NCBI RefSeq assembly: GCF_020382885.2
Contig: NC_058513.1
Location: 3,611,408-3,675,407 of the forward strand
DNA from: Scatophagus argus
Taxonomy: Eukaryota > Chordata > Actinopteri > Scatophagidae
DNA: 64,000 nucleotides
Direction of reading: 5' to 3'
In this document: positions 24,201 to 38,368 of the stretch, piece after piece
Layout: each line of letters begins with the position of its first letter
Numbering within the stretch: the stretch's first letter is position 1
Made by a program: the position numbers and the translations under genes
Notes under the pieces: generated by a model
Seen by the model: the letters and a program-made list of their open reading frames with translations, nothing else
What the model was told of the DNA's origin: nothing
Databases searched by the model: none

Positions 24201-25440
24201 ATATAGACAGGGATGTGTGCTGTCATCTCCTTTTTTCTAAAATTAATAATCTGCTTTTTGGTTTTGTTGATGTTGAGCAGTAGGTTATGTGTGCACCACC
24301 CTACAAGCTAGTCGATTTGCCCAGGTATTAATTTTGACTGCTGCTACTAAATGGTTGCTGAAAAGGCTTTAATGGTCAAAGCTCTATAAATGATTAATGG
24401 ATGAGATATCATCACTGCAGGTCATCTATGTCATGAGGAACCCCAAAGATGTGTTTACATCTTCCTTTCACTATTATGGGATGACTTCCTTCCTGGTACA
24501 CCCAGGCCCACAGAGCGAGTTCCTCCACAAGTTCCTGGATGGAAAAGGTTGTCCACATTGTACAATATACAGTATTTATCTGTAATATAATGCACATGCC
24601 AGCAAGGGATGGGAACCCTCAGCTGAACTGTATTTTATGAAATAATCATTAATAATAATAAAGTTCTAATTTATTCATGCTGACAGAACAACTTGTGACA
24701 TTCTTTTTCTTCTAGTTATGTTTGGCTCCTGGTTTGATCATATAAAGAGCTGGCTGAATGCTGAGGATAAAGAGCACATAATGTACATCTCCTATGAAGA
24801 GATGATAATGGTGAGATGTAGCTTTCATCTTCAAAACTGTTTCACAAGACAAACAACAACAAAGCACAGTGTTATTGTGTGAATCCCTGCTGGGAAATGA
24901 CAGGATGTGTGTTTCTCTGTGGTGCAGGACCTGAAGGACTCTGTGGCCCGAATAGCTCAGTTCTTGGAGAAATCTCTGGACGCTGAGGTGATAGAGAAGA
25001 TAGCAGACCGATGTTTGTTCAAGAACATGAAGCAGAACAAAATGTCCAACTATTCTACAGTTTCTCATGAACTTATGGACCAGACGAAGTCTGAATTTCT
25101 CAGGAAAGGTGAGTCTCAATAAATAATATACAGAACTATTTCAGTTCCACTGTGACTGGATGTGGTCTGTAGAGCCAGGCAACATTTACTGGGAATGACT
25201 ACCTTGACAATAGTGCTATGAACAAATTTTGTAGAATGTAACGAATTACATTCTGTATTTCCAGAGTGTGAAATTATATCCAGACAATTTCTTGATTACT
25301 TTATGATTTCTCTTGCATGTTGTGTTTCAGGAATTGCAGGAGACTGGACAAACCAACTGACAGAAGCAGAAGCAGAGTACTTTGATGCAGTTTACAAAGA
25401 CAAAATGAAAGATGTCAAATATAAATTTGTATGGGATTAA
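21262..25440 (+). CDS. Cytosolic sulfotransferase, SULT2-type (copy B)
   Basis: Exons are 21262-21400, 23722-23933, 24421-24547, 24716-24810, 24928-25108 and 25331-25440, giving 287 residues with the same exon lengths as copy A. It has the PAPS loop TYPKSGTTW (42-50), catalytic His101 (MFATH), MRNPKDV and RKGIAGDW. Exon 1 differs from copy A at about 2 of 139 bases, and introns 3-5 differ by about 1%. Exon 2 differs at about 20 of 212 bases and changes residues 81-86 from EQRAVT to ACNSCS, with further changes just after the catalytic His (HCHYNMM to HFQYNLM). Exon 5 differs at VPREF versus VSHEL. The donor of intron 1 is again GC (TCAG|GCAAGT). A polyadenylation signal lies at 25728. The frame is intact and all catalytic motifs are kept, so it is likely functional with a possibly altered acceptor pocket (inference). 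Confidence 0.93.
22020..22482 (+). mobile_element. LTR-like repeat block, family unassigned
   Basis: This block has the layout of a retrotransposon LTR: a TATA-like CCTATTTAAAGGAG at about 22235, a polyadenylation signal AAAATAAAAGGG at about 22363-22374, and an end in TCACA at about 22482. The left boundary is not clear and no second LTR or internal region is present. A GCAGGGGCGGATTTTATTGA segment at its start resembles the terminus of a hAT-type element. It lies in intron 1 of SULT2 copy B. This could be a solo LTR or a composite of repeats. Confidence 0.35.
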
Positions 25441-27325
25441 AAAAAAAATCATGACAGTCATTCCACCATACCATGATGCAGCCCATTGTCTTTCACTTCA
25501 GTGATTTGTTTGCTTCATGAGGTTTGCAGAAGCAGAAGTCCAGAAGAGAACATGAACTAAGACAACAACTCTCTTTCAACTTATTACCTTACCTCTTATT
25601 ACCTTTGACTGTTTTGTCTTTCTCATAAATATGTCTTTCTTACCTTTTTAATATTGATTGTAGACTTATCAAAAGCCATTTACCATCAAATTACCTGACA
25701 GAATTATCATACTAATGTATATTCATAAATAAAACACTGTATTAGTAATTAAAGTTTTATTGACTGGACAGAATGTTTAACATTTAATTGAGTGCCAAGC
25801 AGCTGGAACGAGACACAATCAAGCAAGTGCACTAAAGAAACAAGCCCCTCAAAAGAAATAAATAAACTCCACAAGACAAGCTCTATTTTTAGGGTAGTCC
25901 TAGAAAAAACAATTCTTTTTAGTCCCTGAATAAAACGACAAGGCAATGGCGTCACTGGAGGACAGCAGGAGTTTAGTGGTAAAGCTGGTGGAGTCTGACA
26001 GAACTGTTTCCCACCAGGCAGAAGTTGACTGCGGGGCTGAATCCACTCAAGGTGTAGTCAGGGAGTGTGTGGACTGAAGGTAGGAGGGATTGAAAACACA
26101 AGTTGGGTGAGAATATTCTGATTGTCGTCGCCTTGAGTATTAAAATCCTTTCCACACACATTATGAAGGCGTACATAAAAAAATCTGTGATGTGGTTTGT
26201 GCAAGAAAAAAAGCACAATTATTACAACCTTAAATGGGACACCTATCACTTCTCCCTCATGAAAATATGCTTAATATATGAATATATTAAGTTTAATAGC
26301 TGGACGCAAGATGTCTCCTACTTCACTGTAAAGTCAAGTCCCAGTGTATCACACTTGAATATGCTGAACATTTGACCAGTATTGGCTTCCAAACCAGTTG
26401 TGATGTCACAAACCATGCTTATAGGCTCCACCCTCTAGTCTCAAAGTCCAAACAAACATCATTCCAAACAGTGAAGCAAAAAAGATACTGCAGATACCAT
26501 CACACACTTTAACACTTTTAAAAAATGTTTTTATTGCAAAAACACTGCTAACTATAAAAACTGTTTTAATAAGCCTATGGGTAATTAATAAAAAAAATAA
26601 GGAGAAAAGAAACATGATCATGACAAGAAGCCAACTGGTTAATGAGGAAACAGTGACAGTGTGTTTTTATGGTTCATGTATCAGCCTAGCATGAAATCAC
26701 TTTGTACAGATGATAATAAATGCAATTACACCTTAATTAACAATGAGGTGATACTTATATCTCTTCACTGAAGCTTTGTGCTGTGTGTGTGTGTGTGTAA
26801 TAGTCTCAGTCCCAGTTTCTGTGTGCCCTTTGATATACTGGTAATAGAAGCGCCTGGGGTGAGGGCCTCACATGTCAAAGTTTCTTAAAAACAGTCCTCA
26901 TCATCCCATATAAGTGCTGCATCACTCCTATAGTCCTGATTGGTCCTGTGCCCTGTAGAGTGATTGTATGGAGGGCTTTGGGAGTGGAAACAATCAGTCA
27001 GTTGTTGGACAAATATTCTTCTGCCACTGGCTTTGAATATTTGAGGCAAATTCTTCTAAGTTTGATTTCACAATGCTGTATTCATTGGTACACATAAATA
27101 ATTATCCTGCTATTATAACGTAAATTAAAAGCTGCAAAATTATATTACTGAGCAGCTAAAACCTGGTATTTGGCTCAACCAGGACATCATTTTGTAGTGC
27201 ATTTTTGTTTTCTTAACACTCATATCCTTAATTAAGATCTATGTCCTGAACTTCAATGTTCAGCAAGCTTGTATAGTCATCTTTAAGTCACCTCTGGTTT
27301 AAAGAAAAGCAGCGAAAAAACACTG
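25441..27325. other. Convergent intergenic region, SULT2 copy B to radil
   Basis: The 3' UTRs of the rightward SULT2 copy B and the leftward radil gene face each other here. The first about 50 bases after the SULT2 stop still match the 3' UTR of copy A, then similarity ends. A TG microsatellite lies at 26783-26799. TTTATT at 26530-26535 (AATAAA on the minus strand) is one candidate radil polyadenylation signal. No additional gene was seen. Confidence 0.5.
25728..25733 (+). terminator. Polyadenylation signal AATAAA of SULT2 copy B
   Basis: A canonical AATAAA lies 288 bases after the stop codon of SULT2 copy B, at a normal 3' UTR distance. Confidence 0.6.
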
Positions 27326-30300
27326 TCAGCATTCAGCCTGTATAGCCTTAGCCATCCAGTCCGATCTGGCCACCAATAACCTCAGTCTGTCACCTGATGA
27401 CTGGATCAGCTCCTTCCCACTGACAGAGACAAAAAGGTAGAAGAGATGTGGAACAAAATCAGTTAAACAAATCTGATCTTTAAACATGACAATGCTAGGG
27501 TTTTTTTCACTTGAGCCATTGTTACCTCTGGTAGTCTAGTCCAAGCAGACTGATTCCATTAACAGCCAGGATCCTATCTCCTGGGGCCAGCTTCTCACAC
27601 CGGGCTGCAGGAGTGTCTGGGACCACTGCACGGACAAAGATGCCTTTCACCCTCAAGGAAGTATCCTGGAAAATCAGAAGTTTGCTTGAATTATTTTGCA
27701 GCTTTATTAAAAATAATAAAAAAAAAACATGTATATAAGTATTCACGCCCCTTTGGCAGCCTCAAGTCTTTTTGAGTATGATCCTATAAGCTTGGCACAC
27801 TTATGTTTGGGCAGTTTCTCCCACTCTTCAATGCAGAACCTCTCAAGCTCCATCAGGTTGGATGGGGAGCACCGGTGCATAGCCATTTTCAGATCTCTCC
27901 AGAGGTGCTCAATAGGGTTAAAGTCTGATCTCTGGCTGGGCCACTCAAGGACATTCACAGTTATCTTGAAGCCACTCCTTGGTGATGTTGGCTGTATGCT
28001 TAGGGTCATTGTCCTGTTAGAAGATAAACCGCCCCAGTCTGAGGTCTAGTGCCTTCTGGAGCAGGTTGTCAGCAAGGATGTCTCTGTACATTGCTGCTGT
28101 CATCGTTTCCTCAACTCTTACTAGTCTCCCAGTTGCAGAATGTCCCCACAGCATGATGCTACCACCACCATGCTTCACAGTAGGAATAGTATTGGCCAGG
28201 TGATGAGCAGTGCCTGGTTTCCTCCAGACATGACGCTTGTTATTCATGCCAAAGTGTTCAATCTTTGTTTCATCAGACCAGAGAATTTTGTTTCTCGTGG
28301 TCTGAGAGTCCTTCAGGTGCCTTTTGGCAAACTCCAGGCGAGCTTTCATATGCATTTTACTGAGGAGTGGCTTCTGTCTGGCCACTCTACCGTACAGGTC
28401 TGATTGGTGGAGCGCTGCAGAAATGGTTGTCCTTCTTGATGATCAATGGAAACAGGATGCACCTGAGCTCAGTTTTGAGTGTCATGACAAAGGGTGTGAA
28501 TGCTTATGTACATGTTAGATTTTTTGTTTTTCATTTTTAATAAATTTGCAAAAGATTCAAGCAAACTTGTTTCACTACGTCATTATGAGGTATATTGTGA
28601 AGAATTTTGAGGGAGAAATTGAGCCTAATGTGGAAACGCATGCACATGATGCACTGTAGTATAACAAGATACTACGGGTATCAGCTAAGTCTAAAATTTC
28701 TAACTGCTTTTAGTTAACATTTGACTTTTATTGAATCTGCATGACTGTTTTGTTAGCAGTTTTCCATATCAAACACAAAACACAAGCACTGGATAAAGTT
28801 CTATTCAGCTATAGGTTAACTAAGTTCAGACACAGCAAAGCTCTGATCCAAGTGCTAACATAAGCATTCTAACATGCTCTTAGTGACAACACTCATAAAA
28901 TGTGCTTAAAATGTTAACATATGATAGTTAGCAAAAAATCCTACAGCCAATGTGTTATGATAATTATTTAGTATAAAGGATAATATGCATGTTTGCTAGC
29001 TAGCTCTGTTAGCTTTATCCAACAACAATCACTAACCAAGATGTTGCAATCTGGTAAATAATTTACAGTGTGGACAAAATGTTCATATCTAAAAGAAAGC
29101 CTTGTTCAAAATCCCAGTGAGGTTTCAAATTAAAATAAATGATTGAAGAGAGTTGAGAAATTGACTTTAGAGGAGAGCATTGGTGTCGTTTAACGTTATG
29201 GACGAGCCAAACTATGAAGTACTCAGTATTGAATGTAGATGTGACATCATGACCTCAGCTCAATATCTTATCAAAACAGTACTTTCCTTCCCCCTTTAAT
29301 TGTAATTTTTAGATCTGTTTAGTTCTACATCTTTTTCACTTACCCTTGTGTCAACCAGAGCAAGACCAAGTCCTCTTTCACCTCGCTCCAGCTCCAAGCT
29401 GAATAGTTCATCATTATTGTCATCATAATGGTCATCTTTCTCTTCCTCCTCATCCTCTCTGAGGCCAACAAATCTTTTCATACTGGGGTCATCTGATTTC
29501 ATGTCTACTTTCAGTGCAGCCAGACATTCAAACACTAATCCACCTAAGTACAAAATAAATAAATAAAAAAAACTTTTTTCATTTACGGCAGACAAACAAA
29601 GAAAACCATGAATGGCAATGTATGTCTATAGTGTACCTTCATCGTGTGCGTTTACACCAGTGAACCAAGGAAGGGTCTCGCTGTTGCCCTTCACCCATTT
29701 ATCTTGGTGTGTCTTCACCAAATCAACAGGATCTACAATGTGGGGGGTGTTGGGTGGGGTGAGGAGACAGGAGGGGTCCTGAGCTGACTTCCTCATCTCA
29801 CTGGTTTCAGTCTCTCTCGCCTGCAGCTCTAGATTTCTTAACTTCTGGGACAAAAGAACAGCAGCACAGGAGTTCAATTCCTCCATGGAGGAAGGAGAAG
29901 GTGGTGATAGGGGTGATGGAGGCATGGCTCCAGAGGTAGAGGAAGCGAAGGGGTGGTCTTCAACAGAACCCTGAGGTAAGACCACCTGGACTGGTGATGT
30001 ATCCAAGGCTTCCAAACTGGCTTTGGGAAGAATATCCATCTTAGTAAGTTTAGCCTCCATGGGAATGGTACTAACCTGGATGACAAATTGCATTAGAACA
30101 ATTAGGAGGATTCAATCAAAACCACATTTGAAAACATAATTAAAAGGTGAACACTTGTCATCCTAGGTTAAAAGGTGTTGGTGAATGCTATTCAGGAGTT
30201 TCCATCAGCCTTTATGGCGACAGCTCGTGACCGATATGCCAACTTCTCCACTGTGGCCAAGCACATTATAATTCCTGAGATTTCTGTTGTCCTGTGACTT

Positions 30301-33300
30301 ATATTGCTCAGTATACATTTTCATTTCAATCAAAAGGGATGAATGTCATTTTTTGTACCTTTTGCTCTTTGGTAGCTGTACCCTCATGTGAGTCTGAAAG
30401 CGTAGAAATGAACTCTTTCAGCCTGTCCAGCTCTAGCCCCAGGGCTGAATCTGTTACCTCCCTTCCCAGTTGAAGTTGGTAACCCCCATCTGGCAGCACC
30501 AGAGGGTGGTGGGTGTCAAAGCTCTCCAGGATATCAGCTGAGATAGGAAGGGCCATATCACAGTAAAATAAAATAACACTAAATTAAAAAAAAAAATGTA
30601 TATTGGATTCGTGCAGATGATCCTATTCATAATTGGTATTATGAATTAAGGCAGGAATAATAGCTGACCCCTCACCAGTATTGTGTGCTGCAGCCTGCTC
30701 ATGAACAGATGGAATCCAGGTGTGTCTGCGTGGAGACGGTGGGCTGTAAAGACTTAGCAGGTGGTTCAGCTGGGCAGGACTCAGGGCAGGGTAGTTAGAC
30801 CGCAAGGACACCCAAGATGTCTGCACACACATACACACACAACTGTTTAGCTTATTAGTTTTCAATTATACAAATGCATTTTTTTTATTTAAAAAGACAA
30901 AAACTAGAATTACCAACTTCTGGTTCTATGCTTTCAATCTTGTAAAGGGTATTAAAGTATTTTTGGCTGAATGAAAATTATCACTATACTGACATGAATA
31001 ATTTCAGGGAATAATTTCCAATGAGAAACACATTTCTTCACTTACAGATTATTTTTACAGAGGAGTAGAGAAGCCTGAAAAAGAACTTGTATACATACAT
31101 GTATACATGTATATTAATGGGATTCAGATCCTCCAAGTGGAGAATCTGTTGATAGAGGATGTCAATTGCTATACAGATTGTCCCAAGAGGCCAATGTTTG
31201 AATTGTGATAAAGGGATATACTGTATAAATAACGCTGATTTGACTTGACTTTGTTTTTGTCCTTCTACTGTATGACTTTTGATAAGTAGGTTCATGGAGA
31301 GAAATTAAAACATTAAAATCCCTTTTATGTGTTCATATGTTTGGACAGTAAAAGTGATTCTAACTGAAAACAAAGGTGTAGCCATGACAGTAGACAATGT
31401 TTCAAATATGCTGCGAATGTGCAAATTCTAAAACATAATGTTTCACACACATCTTCAACCCAACAGCACAGAAGATCCATACAATCATCACAGCTTCAAT
31501 GTGGACACCTAAGATTAGTGTCACCAATTCAGTTTCAGACCAAATGTGAAATATGGTCACAATCTGCCCTTCTGTTCCTGAGTTACAGAGTTGAATAAAG
31601 GACAGAAAACATCAAGAAGTCACATTGAAGCTGACCTTTGACCTTTTGGATACAGTGGACAGTTGTGATATAAGCAAATTCCCTCAAGATCTCTCTCTCC
31701 ATATTACACTACCCAGCTTTACAGCAGAAACAAACATATTTACAGTCTGGTACAAAAAAAGATTTTGGTCTCTAGCTAATTTCCATGTTAATGACAACTG
31801 TAAGGGGAGTGAGAGCTAGGGGTCTGCTAGGTTCCACCTCAGCTAATTCAAGTCAGTCGCCTTTCAACTGTGTCTTTGGTGTTGGTGCCTTTAGGAGAAT
31901 TTGTAATGCAAATACGGGACAGATAACATGGCTTGCTGTGTGGTTAATTGTAACAGACCGGAGCCAAAGAGGCCAGCGTTTTGCAAGTCATCAGCTGTCA
32001 GACCGCTGCTGCAAGCCGCTGAGCTCTGGAACGAATAAACACCAGGAGCTGAGAAGAGCAGATTTTTTGGCATTAATAAATTAATGATTTATCTTCACTA
32101 AAGCTTCTCAGCATCTGCAGTGCCAATGGCATGGAGCAGCTGAAATCCACTGTAATGGTACATTTTGGAAATTCTCTTTTGACACTGGAGGATGACAGAA
32201 AGAACCTGAGTTTTTGCTGAGTGGTAGTTTAGACAGAGGCTAAACTGAACACAAACACACAGACATACACTAATGTATAGTAGCATACTCTGGCTTTTTG
32301 GGTTGAATAAACCTGCAACTGGCCTCTCCCAAGTAAACATAAATAACCCTGCAATCAAACTCATGTGAATAATGCAAAGCAAGAATTTGCTGAAGAACAC
32401 CTTCACACCTTATTATTGTGTGTGTGTGTATCTGTACATACATAGATTTTATTTTTATATTTGATGATTGATATTTATTGTTATATAGAAATATTTGATT
32501 TGAGATCAGGTTTATCTTAATAGCTGTTTTAAGTGGAAAGCAGTTGGTTCTATAAATATTTTATGCAAAATTGTACAGTTCACCCACCCACACACATATA
32601 CATACACAGATACACACATACACACACAAAATATCACCTTTCGTCCACTCTGCAGAAATCACAAATCCTGAGCCTGTTATGTCTCTGGTGATTATTTATA
32701 GCTGGATAAATCCAGCTCTGCTGACTGTGTGACTGTGGAGTGTGAGTGTTTTGTACCTGCAGTAAATTCTTTCTAGGTGTAGCCAGGAGATTGATAGCTG
32801 ATGAGAGAGTGTGTGTGTGCTCCAAGGCCAGTTCTCCCAGTCCAGCTGTGTGGGCCCAGTCTAAGAGCATGTCAAGATTGGCCCGCATGCGTACGCCTCT
32901 AGACCACTGGTAGAAACCTGGCTCGGCGCCTGTGTACACATCAGGAGAAAGTCATCTTTAAAATCAGTTCTCTGTTCATTTGCCTAGGGTTTCTCTTCTG
33001 TGAGGTGTTTACTACTACTTTATTATTCCAAACATTCTGCACATACTCTAATAATCTGCCTTTGTATGGAAAAGAGGTAAAGTACATTTAAAATCTACAA
33101 TACAAGACAATAACCTAAGCACAAATTAAAGGACAAGTTCACATTGTTATATATCATTCTTGTTGTAAACCAACCCTGTGAAAAAAGCAAAACCAAAAAC
33201 GAAATGATCCTGCTAACAAGTATTGTCTGTGTATCCCCAAAAAGACAGCCCAAAGGAATGGTTCTCCTCAATGTCATACACCTCCAGCAACACAGCAACA

Positions 33301-36300
33301 AGGGGCATCTCAGTGCCCAAGCGGTTTACTTTAAGACACTCACCATGCAATTGAAATGTCAGTGGTTTGAGTCTGAAAAGATTGGAAAGACTGCTTGCCC
33401 AAGCCCTCCCAACCATTTCCTGTCAGCTCTTTACCACCCTCTGTCTTACAAAGGCCAAAATTAAAAAAGAGGTGTGCTTCTTCTACTGTGTTTGTGACGA
33501 GATATCTATCTATCTATCTATCTCATATACTTTAAGTAGAAAGTGATGGACTGGTACCTCTCTCCATGAGTGAGTTGAAGAGTGATGCATTGATGAAGTA
33601 AAAGAGGTAGCCAATAAGCTGTGAGGAAATCTCTGGGTGGAGCTGACAGTCTGACAGTAGTCTCCAGGTGTCGGTCAGAACCCCCACAAGATGCTGTATC
33701 TCACCAGGCACGTGCAGTCCGCCATTACCCAGGACCCCGGCACTCTCGCCACTCACCTGCAGGCCACTAGTCTCACTGAACGGGTTGCAGACCAGAAGCT
33801 CTGGTAAGATGGGATAGAGGACCTGAAAGAACATAATTAGACATCTGAATGAAGACAAGTGTGCCATTCAGTCTGAGAGTGACTCACTCATCCATGTGGA
33901 TTTGGAGATTGTTGACAATTCCTGTGGGTCAATTTGAGGTTGGAAAAGTTAACGTTGTGTGGTCGATGTTCTGATCGCTGGGAATAAATTAAAACATTGT
34001 AACCCTCTAACCCAGATTTCAGACCACCCATGCAGCCTCTGCATATATGTCGCTCTGGGTTTCTCACACTATAACATAGCTGATATAAGATCAGATGGCG
34101 AAGTCAGCAGAAATGCAAGAGACAGAATTTGTGACATTTCATCCTTTTCATCCAAAGGTCCTTGCTGCTCTTCAGAGTGAGCCCAGACAATGATAGCTTT
34201 GTTCGGGCTAATTGTACACAGACATCCCCCTTCCCCTCAAATCCCACTCTTACACCCACCAAGCATCCGAGGCCAGCGCCAGCTGTAGATCCACATTCCT
34301 AAAAAGCTGAATATGGCTCATGTGGGCTTGGCATGGCGCTACAACAGGCCTGTTGAGTGAAGAGTTCAGAAGGAATCCACCCTGAACAGATCATTTTACA
34401 TTTACTGTAAGGTCCCTAAGCCAGAGCGGGCTGAACAGCAGAACATAACGACTCCCATCACACACGAGACAACGGGACGAACATTAAACCGAATAATCTT
34501 GCAGTATTTCTGGTTGGAAAATGTCGCTTAACAGAGCCAAGCCAGAGAGGATTCATTCATCCTAGGATTACCACATGCATCCATGGCATGCATTATTCCA
34601 GAGTCAAAAATTGTCTATTTTGTGTTGTCTGCTTATTTGTGCATTTGTTGCACTTGATGGATAAGTAAATACACTGTCTGCCCACAAGCCTGTTAAAGTG
34701 AGTCTGTACTGTATAGTGGCGCCTATTGTTTTCCAGCCCCCGGTACTTTTCCTTACAGCTGTCAAACAAGCATGAAATACCCCCAGACAAACAGAGATTT
34801 AAACAAATGTTTGGATGTTTGGATTTTGACTTGATTTTAATCTGAAAACAGTGTGGTGCCATTTTTTTTGAAAAAAAAAAAAAAATTGAGTTCAGTCTTC
34901 TCTTGCCTGCCTTGTTTACAACACCCCCTACGTAAACCAAATCTTGGGTCAAACTGGCTATACTGCAGTAAGCACTGACATAAATCACTATGTCAACTCA
35001 GTGCGCTAGAAAGAAAGGGATAGATACTGGAGCCTGAGCCAGGTTACTCCTCTGCTTGACACCAGTGACCACATTCCTCACAAATTCTGGTCTGTCAGCC
35101 CAGGAAAACGTGGATGTGAGCCTGCTGTGAAGTGACAGCCATGATGGATGATACGACATTCCTCGATTAACTGGCAAGCCCAAAAAAAAACCCAAAAAAC
35201 TGAGACTGTGTCCACGGTTGACCGACTGAAAATGTTGAAAGCCATCCACACTGAGGTCACTAAAGAGACACTCCTTTTCTTGGTTGACAAACAATGTTTT
35301 ACGCGAATTAGCCAATGTAAGCTTGCTAATGTCCTAAAATGATAAATAAAATAATCTGTCAGAATTGCTTGTCAGATGGTGAAATAGCTTCAGTGATGTC
35401 CAGACTTTTCTTTCCAACACTGACAATCTGACATTCACACCCACTTCTCCTCGTGATTGGGTATCTGTACAGAGAGGAGGAAAGAAACAGGGTTGGAACT
35501 TCTCTAGATCTCTTTTTTCATTTTTTTTTAAACACAACTATTTCTTGTTGCTTTTGCTTGAACAACTGAGTTCCAGTCAGAAGAGACTGGAAATGTGTCC
35601 TGTCCCTACATTTAAACAACACTGCGTCTCCCACTCTCTACAATGGCTGCAGTGTATGTGAACATTTTTAAACAAAACCAACTTGAATAATTTTTGATCT
35701 GATTTTCAGATCTCCATATCGCCGACATAAATCTAAAGCCGTACTGCTGTAGAATCAGAATAAATACTGACTGAATAATCCATGTTGCCTTCTTTTCCAG
35801 GCTTTTGAGACAAAAGTTGCCAACTTAAACACATCAGTTAAACCACCAATTTTTGATCATTGCACACCAGAATGTTTCTAGGAGACATTTCATGGAAATC
35901 ATCATTACATGTACTGTAAAAAAAAGAAAATAGGTCTCCACTTCTTCCAAATCACACAGCTCACACAGTCTGTTTCCTCCTGGATATTTCGGCATCTGCC
36001 AAGCTAACCAGAGGAAAAATACCAGTTCTCTTATGGGAAACTAAAGATTTCTGGCCTCTAGATAAGTGACATATAACGTGATTTATATACATCCTTAATT
36101 TTGGTTTTGAGAAGTCAAACCATGAGATAAGTAACTGAACTGAAATAAGACTTACTTGTAATGGAGTTAATATTGGAAAACAAATTGTTCCTGTACATAT
36201 ACATCATATCTAGTTCCTAAAAGACTGAGCAGAACTCTTCAGCAAATGGAGAAGTTTGTGATTTAACCCTGCAGTGTAACATTTCTGTAGTGCTGAACCT

Positions 36301-38337
36301 CAACCCCAACTCATGTCTTTGAACTCATAAGTTGTCAGGACAGAAGACTATAATGCAACATTTCAAATAGACATCAAACTTAAAGTAGATCTGGCAAGTT
36401 TGAACTTCATGAACACACTGTATTACATTTCTGGACTACTTATGGATTTACTGACAAACCCCATCTGGAAGTCGTTTGGTTCATTGGGCAGACTTACTGA
36501 GAGAAATAAATGCTGTCTGAGGCAGGTACTTAGATAACCACATCCTCCAGCACTGAGCAAAAAATGTGCTGTCTAAAACTGGACAGCAGCTAGTTTCCTC
36601 TTTAGAGATGCAGTGTCATATCATAGACTTCCTTCTTGTAGGGAAACTACCTTGCTGTAGAAGATGCCTCAACCAGATGTATCAGGCACCACGTCCATCT
36701 GAATTTCAATAGCAGGACAGGAAGACATTGGCTTGGCTGCTGCTAAAAGCCTGTTGGATCAGTGCTGTCCTGCTATCTCTGATGTGGCTCAATACTAGAC
36801 ATGGTTTCCTTTCCTTGGCTTTGCTAGTTGGAAGCATCCAGGTCACTGAAGGGGAGGAGAAACTGGAAATGCAGCTCAGCGATGAGCTGGAAGTTTTAGT
36901 TCAGCTACTGGAGGAGGAGAAGGAAGAAATGTTCATAAAGGATTAAGTCAATGTAAATCAGATGTCACTGTAAATAGACCAGTCTCTTCATTAGGATTTT
37001 TTGGACAATCTTTTCACCACACCCACGTAGTTCAGCTGGAAATTTGTCTGAAACTTTCCCGGCACGATTCCATGAAATGGGTGTGGTGCTTGGGTGAAAC
37101 TGCACACAACTGAATGCTGTGGCTACAATGAAATACCATTTTCTCATATTCCATGTAACACTCTGTGAGAATAGAGCTTTACATAAACTTTGCACAATCA
37201 AAAACAGCATTTTAAGCTGTGCTATTGAACAGTCCAGGGTCAAATGACTCTACAGCAGCCTTGGGTATTTATTGACTCCAGCTCTGATTGGCTTCAATGG
37301 AAACATGACACCTGGGTGAACACGTTCATTTTCACTCCTATTCTGGAGCGATGCTATGATGCATGTTAAAGCTCCAGACATTGGCGACATTGGCGACATT
37401 GGCGTGGGAATAGTTCTCCACCCTCCTCCATTCAAGTAAAGCTTGAACATCATCTCAACTGGTGTTGAATTTGAGAAACTTACATTTTTGATGTGCATTT
37501 CCAGCACATCAAATGTGGCACATCAGACAAAACAGTAAGACAAGCCCATGTATTGGAAAAGGGAAATAAGTTATTAGCCTGTTTTCACATACGTATAAAA
37601 AAACTGCAAATGTGCACCAACAGGGTCCATCCACATGTCTGCTGCAGTTAAATTAATTTCTGGCAGTGTTCGTGCATTTTATAGGCACTTGAAGGACAGT
37701 GTAAATGCAATATTGACATATTACCTGTTATATATGAGTTTATTTGGTGTTTCTGGGCAACCCAAAAAATGTATATCCAATAGAAGTTCAAAGAGAAATT
37801 TCTTTAGCTGCTAAAAGCTTCTTTGTTGCAATATTGCAAATATTACCTGCTGTTTGGTTCTGTTTTTTCACAAAAAACAGCTGCCTACTTTGTTGAGAAA
37901 AGAGAGTGATGTGAGCAGGGAAACTGAATCAAAGCAGTAACCCTGCAGGTCATGAAAGTAAAATGTTCTGTGGAGCTGAAGGGAATGGCAGAGCCGAGCG
38001 CCCTTTCTTTGGCTTTCACAGTAGGAACGACAGCTCTCACATTATATTACAGTCATCTGAGTCATCTGAGTCATCTGTCATATGAAAGTGAGGAGTTTTT
38101 ACTGGGTAAGAAGCAACTGTTTCTTATTATTTTGTCTTCAATTATTTCACACAGGAGACACATTTCTTTGGCTCTCACTTTTTTGTTGTTTAACACAGCT
38201 TGTGCTTTTTGTTTGCACTTATATGAACTGAAATAATATATGATGAATGTAGCTTCTTTGGCAGCACTTGGAGATCCCTGGCTCTGCCCTCCCCCAAGCA
38301 AACCATGCACACACACACGCACACGCACGCACACACA

Positions 38338-38368
<31 letters not shown>

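Noticed and set aside
36728-36946. 72-codon frame with a hydrophobic start and acidic end
   Set aside because: It lies inside the largest radil intron, with no splice context, promoter or domain match; likely chance.
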